62,568 bases of DNA from RGIG6353 sp045660745 (GTDB lineage: Bacteria; Bacillota; Clostridia; Oscillospirales; SIG627). Made by a program: the position numbers and the translations under genes. Below are positions 49,643-58,748 of the stretch, in pieces. The notes below the pieces were generated by a model, which had not been told where the DNA came from, did no database searches, and worked only from the letters and a program-made list of their open reading frames with translations. Each line of letters opens with the position of its first letter. Positions within the stretch are counted from its first letter, which is position 1. The stretch spans positions 1 through 62,568 of the forward strand of contig JAZREJ010000021.1 of NCBI GenBank assembly GCA_045660745.1, given 5' to 3'.

Positions 49643-50050
49643 TTATTTTTGCGAGCTTACGATAAGAGTTGTAATGCCGGTGTCGGTGAGATAAACGTCA
49701 AAGGAGTTGTGAGCCTTACCCTTATTATAAAAGCAGACGTTCCACATACCACCGCGCTTATCATAATACACGCTCACGCTATTATAATTCTCGCGGCACT
49801 CGTTTTTCGCTCTCGCAATTGCCTCTTCCACCGAATCTATCATGACTTTATCCGTATTTTTAAAGCCGTTAAGCCTCACGCCCGCCGAATTTTCGCTGTA
49901 GGACCTGACAGCCTCCCCGTAAGAAAACTCGGGGACCGCCTCACGTTCGGTTGCCGATACTTCAACGGATCTTTCGCTCTCCTCCATATCTTGCTCGCAA
50001 GCAAATACAAAAAACATTATCAGTGCCAAAAGCAATATTATTTTTTTCAA
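49643..50050 (-). CDS. Small lipoprotein, PepSY-like
   Basis: 135 residues. Lipobox FVFAC, lipidated Cys18. The C-terminal half (SVEEAIARAKNECRENYNSVSVYYDKRGGMWNVCFYNKGKAHNSFDVYLTDTGITTLI) has the helix-then-beta-hairpin pattern of PepSY-like inhibitory domains. Start TTG at 50050 with GGGAGGG upstream. Role unknown. Confidence 0.65.
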   Translation of the reverse strand: MKKIILLLALIMFFVFACEQDMEESERSVEVSATEREAVPEFSYGEAVRSYSENSAGVRLNGFKNTDKVMIDSVEEAIARAKNECRENYNSVSVYYDKRGGMWNVCFYNKGKAHNSFDVYLTDTGITTLIVSSQK

Positions 50051-50103
50051 AAAAATCCCTCCCTTGTTAATAGTTTTATCTCTTAGGGGAGGGATTATTC
50101 CAT

Positions 50104-50583
50104 TTATTTATTTTTTATATCATTTAATAGCTTTATTATTTCGGCAAATCCAAGGAACATCATTCCGCTGATGAACGCTGAAATTATCGTTATAAAGCCC
50201 GCAACCGCTGCGTCATTTGCAGCTATTATGATTCCCGCAAGCGCTCCTACGGCAAAGACTATCCACGCGATGACCTTAAGAGTGGTGGCAATAGGATTGG
50301 ACTTTAAAATGCCTGCCTCACGTCCCGAATGCTTGAGTATTTCAACATATTCCTCGTCACTCACTTCGACCGGAATCTTCTTAAACCATCTTACCTTGTA
50401 TTCATTATCGGTATCGGCATAGCCTTCCTCGTAATCATTGTATTCCTCGCTCCACGTATTTTCCAGAGAATACTCCTTCTCATAGATTCCGAGAGAAATA
50501 AGTGTTTCAGCCTTTTTCTTTTCGTATCTTTCGCGCTCCGCTTTCTTTTGTGCGTCAAGATACGCTTCAACGGTCTTGTTCAT
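50104..50583 (-). CDS. Membrane protein with charged N-terminal domain
   Basis: 159 residues: a Lys/Glu-rich helical first third (KKAERERYEKKKAETLIS), an acidic Tyr-rich stretch (EEYNDYEEGYADTDNEY), then two hydrophobic helices from about residue 98. A cytoplasmic domain tethered to the membrane is likely. No family recognised. ATG after AAGGTGC. Confidence 0.6.
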   Translation of the reverse strand: MNKTVEAYLDAQKKAERERYEKKKAETLISLGIYEKEYSLENTWSEEYNDYEEGYADTDNEYKVRWFKKIPVEVSDEEYVEILKHSGREAGILKSNPIATTLKVIAWIVFAVGALAGIIIAANDAAVAGFITIISAFISGMMFLGFAEIIKLLNDIKNK

Positions 50584-50675
50584 TTTTGCACCTTGCCTTT
50601 CTCTTATTTTAATATGATTATATCATGTACAGAGAAAAAAGCAACAAATTTTCTAAAAAAACATTTAACTTTTCT

Positions 50676-51383
50676 TCAATCCACAACAGGCAAAACAATA
50701 AACCTGTCAACTATTTTGTTCACCTCAGCTTTAAGGCTTGATGACAGAATAAGGTGTTTGTTATTTGTGACATCGTTAAATATTCCGTCATCATAAGAAT
50801 ACCGTACCTCCACATTACCATCACGGAATACATAATCATACTCCGCTTCAGCAATGTCATTTTCCCACATGCCAACTTCCCACACGTCTAAAATAAACTC
50901 AGCCTGAACCTTTGTTATTTCCAGGTCAGGACTCGCCCAAGCTGAATTATTCGCCGTTGAGCAGGTTAAAAGGTTTGAAAAACCAAAAGGCTTTTTCTTA
51001 GACAGCAATTCATCAAGACTTTTGGGGGCTCGTTCATGAGTCATGTGGTAGGTGACACCGTTGAGATCGATTGTGTTTACACCGCTTTCTACAGACGTCC
51101 CATCTGAATATTCAATTCTGATCGAAATAGTATTTGTACCGGGATCAAGCATTCCCTCGGCTTTTCTATCAAGTCTGAATGTTCCTATCCACTTTATAAT
51201 TTCTTCCATATACTCATTGGGAACATTGACCCCTTGTTCGTTATGGGGAATAGAAAAGAGTATAACGCTATTAATGTTTTCAGTTTCAAAGACGGGACTC
51301 TCCCTGTCAATACTATCTACCGCTTTACAGCAAGTTAAGAATAACGAACAGATAAGCAATAAAAATATTGTTGTCTTTTTCAT
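50676..51383 (-). CDS. Lipoprotein of unknown function
   Basis: 235 residues. Signal MKKTTIFLLLICSLFLTCC with a lipobox cysteine at 18 or 19. The remainder is beta-rich with ITISIRIEYSDGTSVESGVNTIDLNG and no recognised catalytic motif. Strong site AAAGGAGGTAAAAAT before the ATG at 51383. Transcribed away from the large glycosidase gene at 51647. Confidence 0.65.
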   Translation of the reverse strand: MKKTTIFLLLICSLFLTCCKAVDSIDRESPVFETENINSVILFSIPHNEQGVNVPNEYMEEIIKWIGTFRLDRKAEGMLDPGTNTISIRIEYSDGTSVESGVNTIDLNGVTYHMTHERAPKSLDELLSKKKPFGFSNLLTCSTANNSAWASPDLEITKVQAEFILDVWEVGMWENDIAEAEYDYVFRDGNVEVRYSYDDGIFNDVTNNKHLILSSSLKAEVNKIVDRFIVLPVVD

Positions 51384-51646
51384 ATTTTTACCTCCTTTGA
51401 TCACTTAGACGAAAGAATTAAGAAAAAGTTCAAAAAATTTGATATTTAAAACTATTTTACATCCTCATTTTTATTTCACCAAAAAGCCGTCCGATGTGCA
51501 CTAATGCTTGCGTATATGTATATTGAAAAATAATCTCAGTATATCAATAATTTCCACTTAATTTTCGATAATCATCACTTTTGTTATAGATATCGAACAG
51601 ATAATGTGGTAAAGTTGTAATGAAGTATAAAAACACGGAGGTTTTT

Positions 51647-54286
51647 ATGAAGACACAGATCAAAGAATGCAGAGATTCCTTTATATTGGAAAACCAATTT
51701 GTTGAAATCGACGTATCAAAAAAAGACTCAAAAATCCTTTCTGTTAAAAACGCAGAAGGAATAGATATCAAGGGTGCCGATGACGCTTACTTCTTTGAGT
51801 TCAAAGACGCCGACAAGAATCCCGTAGCAACGGTTAATGAGGTTATTCTCAACGGAAACGTTGCAACAGCCGTTGGTGACTTCGGAAGCGTTGAAATGTC
51901 GATTGAAGCCTTTGACGACCATTTCATCTTTGAAATTCTCAAGGCGGATATTTTTGATAAGGTAAGATATTTCAATTTTGCAACCGTAAACTTTGAATAT
52001 GACACCTCTGACGATTCAGCCCTTCGTGCGGTTGACATCGCCATGACCATCAATACCAATCCCCGCTACTATCCCGACGGAATGAACAAAACCTTCTCGG
52101 GACAGGCTATGACACACCTTGGCGGATACGTCGGTGCAAAGCTTGCTGCGGCAATTGTTCCCAAGCCCATTCTTCGTGACACACTTAAAGTAATCTGTGA
52201 AAAAATCAATCCCGAAAAAGGTATCGTTTCAAAGATTGCAGGTCCTTGGGCGCTTGACTATCAGCCTAACTTCGGCGACTACATCATTATGGGCAATGCC
52301 GATCCCGAAAAGGTTAACGCTAACCTTGACAAATACAAAGAGTTCGACATTGATCAGCTCGACTTCCATCAGGGAGTTGACTCCTTCCGTCAGGGCGACT
52401 TCAAGTTTATGAAGGGCGATTCCATGCAGGAATTCCGTGAAAAGATTTCCGACAAGCTCAAGGAAAGAGGAATGATGGCGGGACTTCACACCTACTCCTA
52501 CTACATCACCTTCCGCTGTGAGGAGCTTCTCTCCGATCCTGAAAACTTAAAGCAGCTTGACCGTGAGGAGGAATTTACTCTCGCAGAGGATATTGCTCCC
52601 GAGGATATGTTTATCCCCTCGGTTGAACCGACTGACGGACTTTCAAAGGTTTACGGTTTCTTTGCAAGGAATCTCCCCTACTGTCTCATAGACAACGAGA
52701 TCATTCAGTATCGCAATCACGATCACGGTTTTACTGTTGTTCAGAGAGGCGTTGCGGGCACAAAACCAGTAGAGCATAAGAAGGGTGCTACCATTTATCA
52801 CCTTATCGGATGCTTCCACCTGTTCTGCCCCAAGCCCGGCTCACAGCTTTTCAAGGACATCGGACGCTTCACCGCCGAGGCGTACAATGAGGGCGGCTTT
52901 GATATGATCTACCTCGATGCGCTCGACGGCATCGGCAGACACTGTAAGGGCGATGAGGCATGGTACTACTGTGCGCAGTTCATTCACGAGATAGTCAAAA
53001 ACTGCGACTATCCCCCGATTATCGAATACTCCACAATGTATCCGTCACTTTGGGCGGCACGTGCTCGAAGCGGTGCTTGGGACCATCCCACAAGAGCCTT
53101 CAGAAGGTTCAATTTCGCTCATCACAAGGAGCACGCAATCTTTGCCCGCCGTCACTACACGGCAACTCTCGGCTGGTATAACCACTATCCGATAAACGAA
53201 AGCTATCCCGGTAACTTCCACACAAAATACCAGCATTGGGACAACATGGATTATCTCGGAAACCTTGCGATAATGTACAATTATTCAATGGTTTACCAGA
53301 ACCTGAACACTCAGCGTTATGCCGCACTCAAGCGTAACCTTGATATTTTCAAAAAGTATAACACACTCCGTAAGAGCCGTTACTTCAAGGATTCCTATCT
53401 TGAGAAGCTACGCCGGTCCCGTCACGAGTTTAAGCTTATTGACAAGGGTCAAGGGAAGTGGACTTTTGTCGAAAAGAACTATCAGACAAAGCGTCTTTAC
53501 GGCATTGAAGAAGCAGAGCGTGGCATCGCGCCTCTTGCAAACCCATTCAAGGCACAGACTCCTTTTATCCGTCTTGAAAATTGTATGTCAACCCTCGGGG
53601 ATTCCCCAATGATACTCATCCCAATTAATGAAAACGCTCCCCTTTCCGACCAGCTCAAGTCATTTGATTTTGGCGGAGAAATCAATATCACCTCCCTTCT
53701 CGCAATGAAGGTACGAGTAAAGGGTAACGGCAAAAAGGGTCTTATCGGTATCAAGACTAAATTCGCAACCAACGGAAACGGTTTCGGATACGGACTTTAT
53801 CTCATCGACACCGACTTCACGGGCTGGCGCGACTTTGTTCTCTATGAAACAGACAACGGCTCACGCATCGAAGAGCACAACTTTGAAGAGGGCGAGCATC
53901 TTTGGAAGATTTACCGCAACCCCATTTCCACCGACCGCCTTGTTAAAATCGAGCTTCACGCATCGGGCGATATCGAGGGTGTTCAGATGTCATCCGTCAA
54001 TGCTTGCCGTCCGATTTATAACGTAATAAAGAATCCTGCCGTTAAGATCGGCGAGGAAAAGGTGATGTTCGAGTGCGAGCTTATGTCCACCGACTTCATC
54101 GAATGGGACGGTGTGAGTGCAAAGGTCATTGACCGTTACGGAAACGAAAAGCCTGTATGGTTTGAAGGTACTGTCTCTGTACCGAAGGGCAAATACAAAG
54201 CCGAGCTCTCGATTGCATCAACCCTTAACGCTTGCCCTGCAAACGTGATTCTCACTGTCGGCACTACAGGTAAAGAAATCAAATAA
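51647..54286 (+). CDS. Putative TIM-barrel glycoside hydrolase (879 aa)
   Basis: 879 residues, no signal peptide, so intracellular. The N-terminal ~150 residues are a beta-sandwich. A barrel region follows with FDIDQLDFHQGVDSFRQGDF, RGMMAGLHTYSYYITF and GGFDMIYLDALDGIGRH. The Asp-containing YLDALDG strand end resembles the nucleophile position of alpha-galactosidase-like (GH27/36/31) barrels. Aromatic-rich FHTKYQHWDN and C-terminal beta domains complete it. Ribosome site CGGAGG. I do not recognise a specific GH family; the enzyme class is inferred from these likenesses. Confidence 0.5.
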   Translation: MKTQIKECRDSFILENQFVEIDVSKKDSKILSVKNAEGIDIKGADDAYFFEFKDADKNPVATVNEVILNGNVATAVGDFGSVEMSIEAFDDHFIFEILKADIFDKVRYFNFATVNFEYDTSDDSALRAVDIAMTINTNPRYYPDGMNKTFSGQAMTHLGGYVGAKLAAAIVPKPILRDTLKVICEKINPEKGIVSKIAGPWALDYQPNFGDYIIMGNADPEKVNANLDKYKEFDIDQLDFHQGVDSFRQGDFKFMKGDSMQEFREKISDKLKERGMMAGLHTYSYYITFRCEELLSDPENLKQLDREEEFTLAEDIAPEDMFIPSVEPTDGLSKVYGFFARNLPYCLIDNEIIQYRNHDHGFTVVQRGVAGTKPVEHKKGATIYHLIGCFHLFCPKPGSQLFKDIGRFTAEAYNEGGFDMIYLDALDGIGRHCKGDEAWYYCAQFIHEIVKNCDYPPIIEYSTMYPSLWAARARSGAWDHPTRAFRRFNFAHHKEHAIFARRHYTATLGWYNHYPINESYPGNFHTKYQHWDNMDYLGNLAIMYNYSMVYQNLNTQRYAALKRNLDIFKKYNTLRKSRYFKDSYLEKLRRSRHEFKLIDKGQGKWTFVEKNYQTKRLYGIEEAERGIAPLANPFKAQTPFIRLENCMSTLGDSPMILIPINENAPLSDQLKSFDFGGEINITSLLAMKVRVKGNGKKGLIGIKTKFATNGNGFGYGLYLIDTDFTGWRDFVLYETDNGSRIEEHNFEEGEHLWKIYRNPISTDRLVKIELHASGDIEGVQMSSVNACRPIYNVIKNPAVKIGEEKVMFECELMSTDFIEWDGVSAKVIDRYGNEKPVWFEGTVSVPKGKYKAELSIASTLNACPANVILTVGTTGKEIK

Positions 54287-54370
54287 ATAGCCTTTGAAAA
54301 TAAGCAATATCTCCGTGATTGAAAAAAGTTACTGTTATAATAAGCACTTTCAGTAAACAATATCTGTTAC

Positions 54371-54410
54371 AAGGGAATATCCCTCAAAAGTCAATAAGGG
54401 ATATTCCCTT
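54371..54410 (+). terminator. Terminator-like 14-bp inverted repeat
   Basis: AAGGGAATATCCCT / AGGGATATTCCCTT, perfect, 12-base loop; 85 bases after the glycosidase stop. Followed by ATGGTATTATTT. Confidence 0.6.
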
Positions 54411-54505
54411 ATGGTATTATTTGGCAAGGTGATTGTTTTGACATACCGTATAATAGATATGCGAGTCATGTGATATAATAAAACTAATACTATTATGTTA
54501 AGAAA

Positions 54506-54541
54506 GAGTCATAATGATTCTATTAAGAATCGTTATGACTC
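54506..54541. repeat. 15-bp inverted repeat upstream of methyltransferase
   Basis: GAGTCATAATGATTC / GAATCGTTATGACTC with one wobble, 6-base loop. It could be a terminator, an operator or an element end. It lies ~70 bases before the AT-rich methyltransferase gene. Confidence 0.5.
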
Positions 54542-54613
54542 GTATAATTTAAAAGATTGAATCTTTCTTGTTTTTATGCTATAATTATAAAAAAATCGGA
54601 TGGTACTTTCATT

Positions 54614-55216
54614 ATGGATGTAATTCATCATTATGATATGTTGATTGACGAAAACAACGACCCCTACAGAGACCCAAAGCCTTTACAAGATTATATGGAT
54701 AAATGGGACGGCATGGAATTTATAAATTCTATGTCTCTGTCAAAAGATAAAACCGTTCTGGAAATTGGCATTGGAACGGGCAGGCTCGCTGCAAAAGTTG
54801 CACCACATTGTAATTATTTGTGTGGTATAGATATATCTCCAAAAACAATTTATAGAGCAACAGAAAATCTTAACTTTCTAAACAATGTGCAATTAATTTG
54901 TGCTGATTTTTTCGAATACAGTTTTAAGACTTCTTTTGATATTATTTATTGTTCGCTTACCTTAATGCATTTCAAAAACAAGAATAAGTTTTTCTCTAAA
55001 GTTTCCAACTTGCTGAATTCAAACGGACGATTTGTTTTGTCCATTGACAAAAATCAAGATGAGTACATAGACTACGGTACTCGTAAAATCAAAGTTTATC
55101 CAGACACCCCTGCCGATACTATAAAAAACATTGAGAACACAGATATGGCGATTTCGAATTCTTTTGAAACGGAAAATGCATACATTTTTGTATGTACGAA
55201 AGTAGGAACACAGTAA
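54614..55216 (+). CDS. Class I SAM-dependent methyltransferase
   Basis: 200 residues. SAM-binding motif I is VLEIGIGTGRLA, followed by CGIDISPK, DIIYCSLTLMHF and NGRFVLSID. It resembles small-molecule Methyltransf_11/25 enzymes; the substrate cannot be told. The ATG at 54614 is chosen because it begins the conserved part; its ribosome site is weak. Base composition and codon choice are visibly more AT-rich than in the neighbours, suggesting recent acquisition. Its stop overlaps the next start (TAATG). Confidence 0.78.
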   Translation: MDVIHHYDMLIDENNDPYRDPKPLQDYMDKWDGMEFINSMSLSKDKTVLEIGIGTGRLAAKVAPHCNYLCGIDISPKTIYRATENLNFLNNVQLICADFFEYSFKTSFDIIYCSLTLMHFKNKNKFFSKVSNLLNSNGRFVLSIDKNQDEYIDYGTRKIKVYPDTPADTIKNIENTDMAISNSFETENAYIFVCTKVGTQ

Positions 55217-55713
55217 TGAAAATACATATTATTGGTTGCAGTGGCTCTGGAAAAACTTATTTAGCAAGGGCACTTTCGAAGAAATATAATATTTCTCACT
55301 ATGACTTGGATGATATACAGTGGGATAATAATTCTCAAGGTTATGGAGTTAAAATGCCTCTTGAAAAAAGAAATGCCTTGTTGCAGGAGATATTGACTAC
55401 TGATGAATGGATAATTGAGGGTGTATACTACGCTTGGGTACAGGAAAGTTTTGAAAAAGCAGACATAATCTATGTGTTGGATATACCAAAGCATATTTAT
55501 AAAAGTAGAATTATTATCCGTTTTTTAAAAAGAAAATTAGGAACAGAAAAAGGTAAAAAAGAAACATTAAAATCTTTATGCAATCTTTTGAAATGGACTA
55601 ACACTTTTCAAACTAAAAATCTAACGGAAATCAAATATATTTTAGAAAAATATGAAAACAAAGTTATTTGGCTTTCAAGTAGCCGAGAAGTTAATAGAAT
55701 CATAACTGATTAA
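55216..55713 (+). CDS. P-loop NTPase, topology-modulation (FlaR)-like
   Basis: 165 residues. Walker A GCSGSGKT at residues 7-14; YDLDDIQWD and EWIIEGVYYAWVQ follow, matching the small adenylate-kinase-like proteins annotated as DNA topology modulation protein. It is likely a nucleotide or small-molecule kinase. AT-rich like the preceding methyltransferase, with which it forms a two-gene cassette. A strong terminator follows. Confidence 0.78.
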   Translation: MKIHIIGCSGSGKTYLARALSKKYNISHYDLDDIQWDNNSQGYGVKMPLEKRNALLQEILTTDEWIIEGVYYAWVQESFEKADIIYVLDIPKHIYKSRIIIRFLKRKLGTEKGKKETLKSLCNLLKWTNTFQTKNLTEIKYILEKYENKVIWLSSSREVNRIITD

Positions 55714-55745
55714 TTCAGTTTGCCAACAGTTTTGCTAACAAAAGA

Positions 55746-55774
55746 GGGCTATGACATTTCGTGTGTCATAGCCC
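55746..55774 (+). terminator. Terminator of the methyltransferase cassette
   Basis: GGGCTATGACA / TGTCATAGCCC with a 7-base loop, followed by TTTT. Confidence 0.85.
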
Positions 55775-55827
55775 TTTTAAAATAACTTGCACCAAGTTTG
55801 CACCAAAGAAAAAATCAAGGCATAAAG

Positions 55828-55861
55828 AAAACCCCGAAAACCATTGTGGTATCGGGGTTTT
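55828..55861 (-). terminator. Terminator of rplM-rpsI
   Basis: AAAACCCCGA / TCGGGGTTTT around a 14-base loop, 25 bases after the rpsI stop; A/T runs on both sides. Confidence 0.8.
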
Positions 55862-55885
55862 TTGATAATTGCCGTAAGGCTGTAA

Positions 55886-56293
55886 TTATCTCTTTGAGAA
55901 CTGAGGAGCACGACGTGCGGCTTTGAGACCGTACTTCTTTCTTTCCTTCATTCTGGGGTCACGAGTGAGAAGTCCTGCCTTCTTAAGAAGTGCATGGTAC
56001 TCTTCGGTAGATGCCTGATCGAGTGCACGTGCGATACCGTGACGGATAGCACCTGCCTGACCTGATACACCACCGCCTACAACGGTACATACAACGTCAA
56101 ACTTGCCTTCTGTACCTGTTACTCCGAATGGCTGGTTAACAACGAGCTTGAGTGTGTCAAGTCCGAAGTAATCGCTGATGTCACGCTTGTTGATGGTAAC
56201 AACACCTGTTCCGGGGTAGAGACGAACTCTTGCGATAGATTTCTTTCTTCTGCCTGTACCGTAGAAGTAAGGCTTTGCGCTTGTATAATTCAT
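55886..56293 (-). CDS. rpsI: 30S ribosomal protein S9
   Basis: 135 residues. YFYGTGRRKKSIARVRLYPG at the start, GGGVSGQAGAIRHGIARAL in the middle, and the basic tail LLTRDPRMKERKKYGLKAARRAPQFSKR ending in the conserved SKR that touches P-site tRNA. ATG nine bases after GGAGG. Second gene of the standard rplM-rpsI operon. Confidence 0.97.
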   Translation of the reverse strand: MNYTSAKPYFYGTGRRKKSIARVRLYPGTGVVTINKRDISDYFGLDTLKLVVNQPFGVTGTEGKFDVVCTVVGGGVSGQAGAIRHGIARALDQASTEEYHALLKKAGLLTRDPRMKERKKYGLKAARRAPQFSKR

Positions 56294-56311
56294 ATGTCTT
56301 TTCCTCCCCTA

Positions 56312-56743
56312 TTATTTAACATCAACTGCAGTGGGCTTCTGAGCCTGCTGGTTGTGTTCTGCACCTGCGTATACTTTAAGACGGGTAAGGCTCTTTGCAC
56401 CGATTGCGTTGTGGGGAAGCATTCCCTTTACTGCAAGAGTGATAGCCATTTCGGGCTTCTTTTCCATAAGAACCTTGTAAGGGATCTCCTTAAGACCGCC
56501 GATGTAGCCTGAATGATACTTGTAAGTCTTCTGTTCAAGCTTCTTACCTGTGAGTACTGCCTTTGCTGCATTGATAACGATTACGTATTCGCCGCAGTCA
56601 ACGTGGGGTGTAAACTCAGGTCTATGCTTACCGCGAAGAATGTCCGCAGCCATAACCGCTACCTTACCGAGGGTCTTACCTGCAGCATCGATAACGTACC
56701 AGTTGCGTTCAACGGTTTCTGCTTTAGCCATAAATGTTGACAT
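56312..56743 (-). CDS. rplM: 50S ribosomal protein L13
   Basis: 143 residues. Typical L13 motifs: RNWYVIDAAGKTLGKVAVMAADILRGKH, YVIVINAAKAVLTGKKLEQKTYKYHSGYIGGLKE and GMLPHNAIGAKSLTRLKVYAGAEHNQQAQKP. The ATG at 56743 follows GGAGGAAAACATA; codons upstream overlap that site. The leader is only ~40 bases long, so an L13-type leader RNA is not present. Confidence 0.97.
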   Translation of the reverse strand: MSTFMAKAETVERNWYVIDAAGKTLGKVAVMAADILRGKHRPEFTPHVDCGEYVIVINAAKAVLTGKKLEQKTYKYHSGYIGGLKEIPYKVLMEKKPEMAITLAVKGMLPHNAIGAKSLTRLKVYAGAEHNQQAQKPTAVDVK

Positions 56744-56783
56744 TATGTTTTCCTCCAAAATATTTCGTTTTATTTACCTGTAC

Positions 56784-56812
56784 ATTATAACGAAGGTTTG
56801 ATGATTTGTCAA
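56784..56812 (-). promoter_or_regulatory. Promoter of rplM-rpsI
   Basis: TTGACA (56807-56812), 17 bases, TATAAT (56784-56789) on the minus strand: exact consensus. Confidence 0.92.
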
Positions 56813-56914
56813 CATATTTTTTGAAAAATTTCAATTTATTTCATGCTTCCTTGTTTTTTCTTTCGTTTTCTCGCTTTTCCTCGCTTTTCCTTGTTCGCGG
56901 TTTTACATTTTTTA

Positions 56915-56943
56915 TTGACAACTTGGAAAAAAAGCCGTATAAT
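56915..56943 (+). promoter_or_regulatory. Promoter of the TtcA-like gene
   Basis: TTGACA (56915-56920), 17 bases, TATAAT (56938-56943): exact consensus, divergent from the rplM promoter. Confidence 0.92.
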
Positions 56944-56974
56944 AAACGAAAACAAAAGAATAAAGGAAGCTTAA

Positions 56975-57691
56975 ATGAACATAAAGCGCATACTAAGCTG
57001 CACAAGACGTGCGGTTGACAATTACAAAATGATAAAGGCGGGCGACAGAATAGCGGTGGGAGTATCGGGCGGTAAGGATTCGCTCACACTTCTTGCATCA
57101 CTTGCACACCTGAAAAAGTTTTATCCCGAGCCGTTTGAAGTAATAGGTGTCACTATCGACATGGGCTTTGAGGGGGCGGATTATTCCGAGATAGCCGAAT
57201 TCTGCAAAGAGCTTCAAGTCGAGTATCACATAATAAAGACTCAGATATCGCAGGTCATTTTCGACGTGCGCGAGGAGGAGTCTCCTTGCTCGCTCTGTTC
57301 AAGAATGCGACGCGGTGCGCTCAACGATGCGGCAGACGAGCTTGGATGCAACAAGGTTGCACTCGGACACCACAAGGATGACGTTATTGAGACCTTCTTC
57401 ATGAACATCTTTTTTGCGGGGAATATTTCCACCTTCTCCCCTGTTACATATCTTGACCGCTCGGGGATAACCTGTATAAGACCGCTCATCTACACTCCCG
57501 AAAAGGACATCAAATATTTCGCATCAAAAGAGGGACTTCCCACTCTACCAAAACTCTGCCCCGCCGACGGATACACCGAGCGCGAAAACGTAAAGTCGAA
57601 GATATCGGAGATTGAGAAAAAGATTCCCGACGTAAAAAATAAAGTATTCGGCGCAATTGAGCGAGCTAACATTTCGGGTTATTCAAAATAA
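56975..57691 (+). CDS. TtcA-like tRNA thiolation PP-loop ATPase
   Basis: 238 residues. PP-loop VSGGKDS at residues 30-36, the CSLCSRMRRG motif (CxxC), HHKDDVIETFFMNIFF and LPKLCPADG are all typical of TtcA, whose Fe-S cluster-dependent enzymes convert tRNA C32 to 2-thiocytidine. The third cysteine of the cluster is in the KLCP segment. ATG follows AAAGGAAGC. In Firmicutes the target tRNA is not established, so the substrate is an inference. Confidence 0.85.
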   Translation: MNIKRILSCTRRAVDNYKMIKAGDRIAVGVSGGKDSLTLLASLAHLKKFYPEPFEVIGVTIDMGFEGADYSEIAEFCKELQVEYHIIKTQISQVIFDVREEESPCSLCSRMRRGALNDAADELGCNKVALGHHKDDVIETFFMNIFFAGNISTFSPVTYLDRSGITCIRPLIYTPEKDIKYFASKEGLPTLPKLCPADGYTERENVKSKISEIEKKIPDVKNKVFGAIERANISGYSK

Positions 57692-57757
57692 ATCATGAAA
57701 TAAAATCCATTATATATCATATACTAATATTAAGACATTATTTTAGGAGTGATATAT

Positions 57758-57937
57758 ATGGCATACGAAAAAGATACAGGCTCAAAAATACATTTCCGAC
57801 AGATAACCGAGCGCTTTTGCTCACACAAGGGAGATAACGTGGTTGTTATGCAAACAGTTACGGGTGACGGAGAAACCTTTCAATGCATGAGCGCTGACAC
57901 CTGTGACAACTGCACCGAATGTAAAAACAATCTATAA
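57758..57937 (+). CDS. Small cysteine-containing protein (59 aa)
   Basis: 59 residues, MAYEKDTGSKIHFRQI...CMSADTCDNCTECKNNL. A C-terminal cluster of cysteines (CDNCTEC) suggests metal binding. Clear ribosome site AGGAGTGATATAT. No family recognised. A truncated MITE-like hairpin directly after it probably ends its transcript. Confidence 0.65.
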   Translation: MAYEKDTGSKIHFRQITERFCSHKGDNVVVMQTVTGDGETFQCMSADTCDNCTECKNNL

Positions 57938-57945
57938 CGCTAAAA

Positions 57946-58007
57946 GGGGCTGTAAAAAACTCTGTTTGAGTTTTTTACAGCCCCTGAATTGTAGGAGAGA
58001 TTGGAAA
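57946..58007. mobile_element. Truncated MITE-like copy acting as terminator
   Basis: The first ~60 bases of the 33764 element: hairpin GGGGCTGTAAAAAACTC / GAGTTTTTTACAGCCCC plus TGAATTGTAGGAGA. The right part is missing. It separates the convergent 59-aa gene and yebC and likely terminates both. Confidence 0.7.
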
Positions 58008-58008
58008 A

Positions 58009-58734
58009 TTAATTATCCCAGTTATGCCAAACGTTGGTGACGTCCTCGTTCTCTTCAAGTGCGTCGAGAAGTCGGTTCATCTTGGTAACGCTATCCTCGT
58101 CCTCAAGCTCGGAGTAGGTTGACGGGATCTTGTCCTGTTCAGCCGAGTTTATAGTGTAGCCCGCATTTTCAAGTGCTGTCTTAACGGCATCAAGGTCAGC
58201 GGGGTCGGTAGTAATCTCGAAAAAGCCCTCTTCTGCGGCAACGTCCTCAGCACCTGCTTCAAGTGCCGCCTCCATTACTGCATCCTCCTCAATATCTCCG
58301 TCCTCGTTATCAACAACTATAACACCCTTATCGGTAAACATAAAGCTTACGCATCCGATAGTACCGAGATTTCCGCCGAACTTATCAAAATAGTGGCGAA
58401 CCTCAGCGCCTGTACGGTTACGGTTGTCGGTGGTGGCTTCTACCATTACGGCAATTCCCGAAGGACCGTAGCCCTCGTAGTAGATAACCTCATAATCAGC
58501 CGCATCGTTTGATGAAGCCTTCTTGATGATACGGTCGATGTTATCGTTGGGAACGTTGAGTGATTTAGCCTTGGAGATAAGGTCGCGAAGCTTGGTATTC
58601 GACGTGGGGTCGGGACCGCCCTCCTTAACTGCAACGGCAATCTCCTTGCCTACCTTTGTGAAGACCTTGGCTTTCTGTGCATCGGTCTTCTCCTTCTTAT
58701 GCATAATATTTTTCCACTTGGAATGTCCTGACAT
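58009..58734 (-). CDS. yebC: YebC/PmpR family protein
   Basis: 241 residues: MSGHSKWKNIMHKKEKTDAQKAKVFTKVGKEI at the N-terminus is invariant in the family, with YEGYGPSGIAVMVEATTDNRNRT and GNLGTIGCVSFMF following. Members act as DNA-binding regulators or, in some bacteria, as translation factors at polyproline stalls. The ATG at 58734 follows AGAGGTG. It lies 14 bases after argS and shares its transcript. Confidence 0.95.
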   Translation of the reverse strand: MSGHSKWKNIMHKKEKTDAQKAKVFTKVGKEIAVAVKEGGPDPTSNTKLRDLISKAKSLNVPNDNIDRIIKKASSNDAADYEVIYYEGYGPSGIAVMVEATTDNRNRTGAEVRHYFDKFGGNLGTIGCVSFMFTDKGVIVVDNEDGDIEEDAVMEAALEAGAEDVAAEEGFFEITTDPADLDAVKTALENAGYTINSAEQDKIPSTYSELEDEDSVTKMNRLLDALEENEDVTNVWHNWDN

Positions 58735-58748
58735 ATATAAACACCTCT

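Larger units (their letters stand above)
54287..54613. other. Gene-free stretch with two long inverted repeats
   Basis: Holds hairpins 54371-54410 and 54506-54541 and AT-rich sequence with several TATAAT-like hexamers. No gene seen. Confidence 0.5.

Noticed and set aside
56744..56783. L13 leader RNA upstream of rplM
   Set aside because: The perfect promoter lies about 40 bases before the start, leaving no space for the structured leader.
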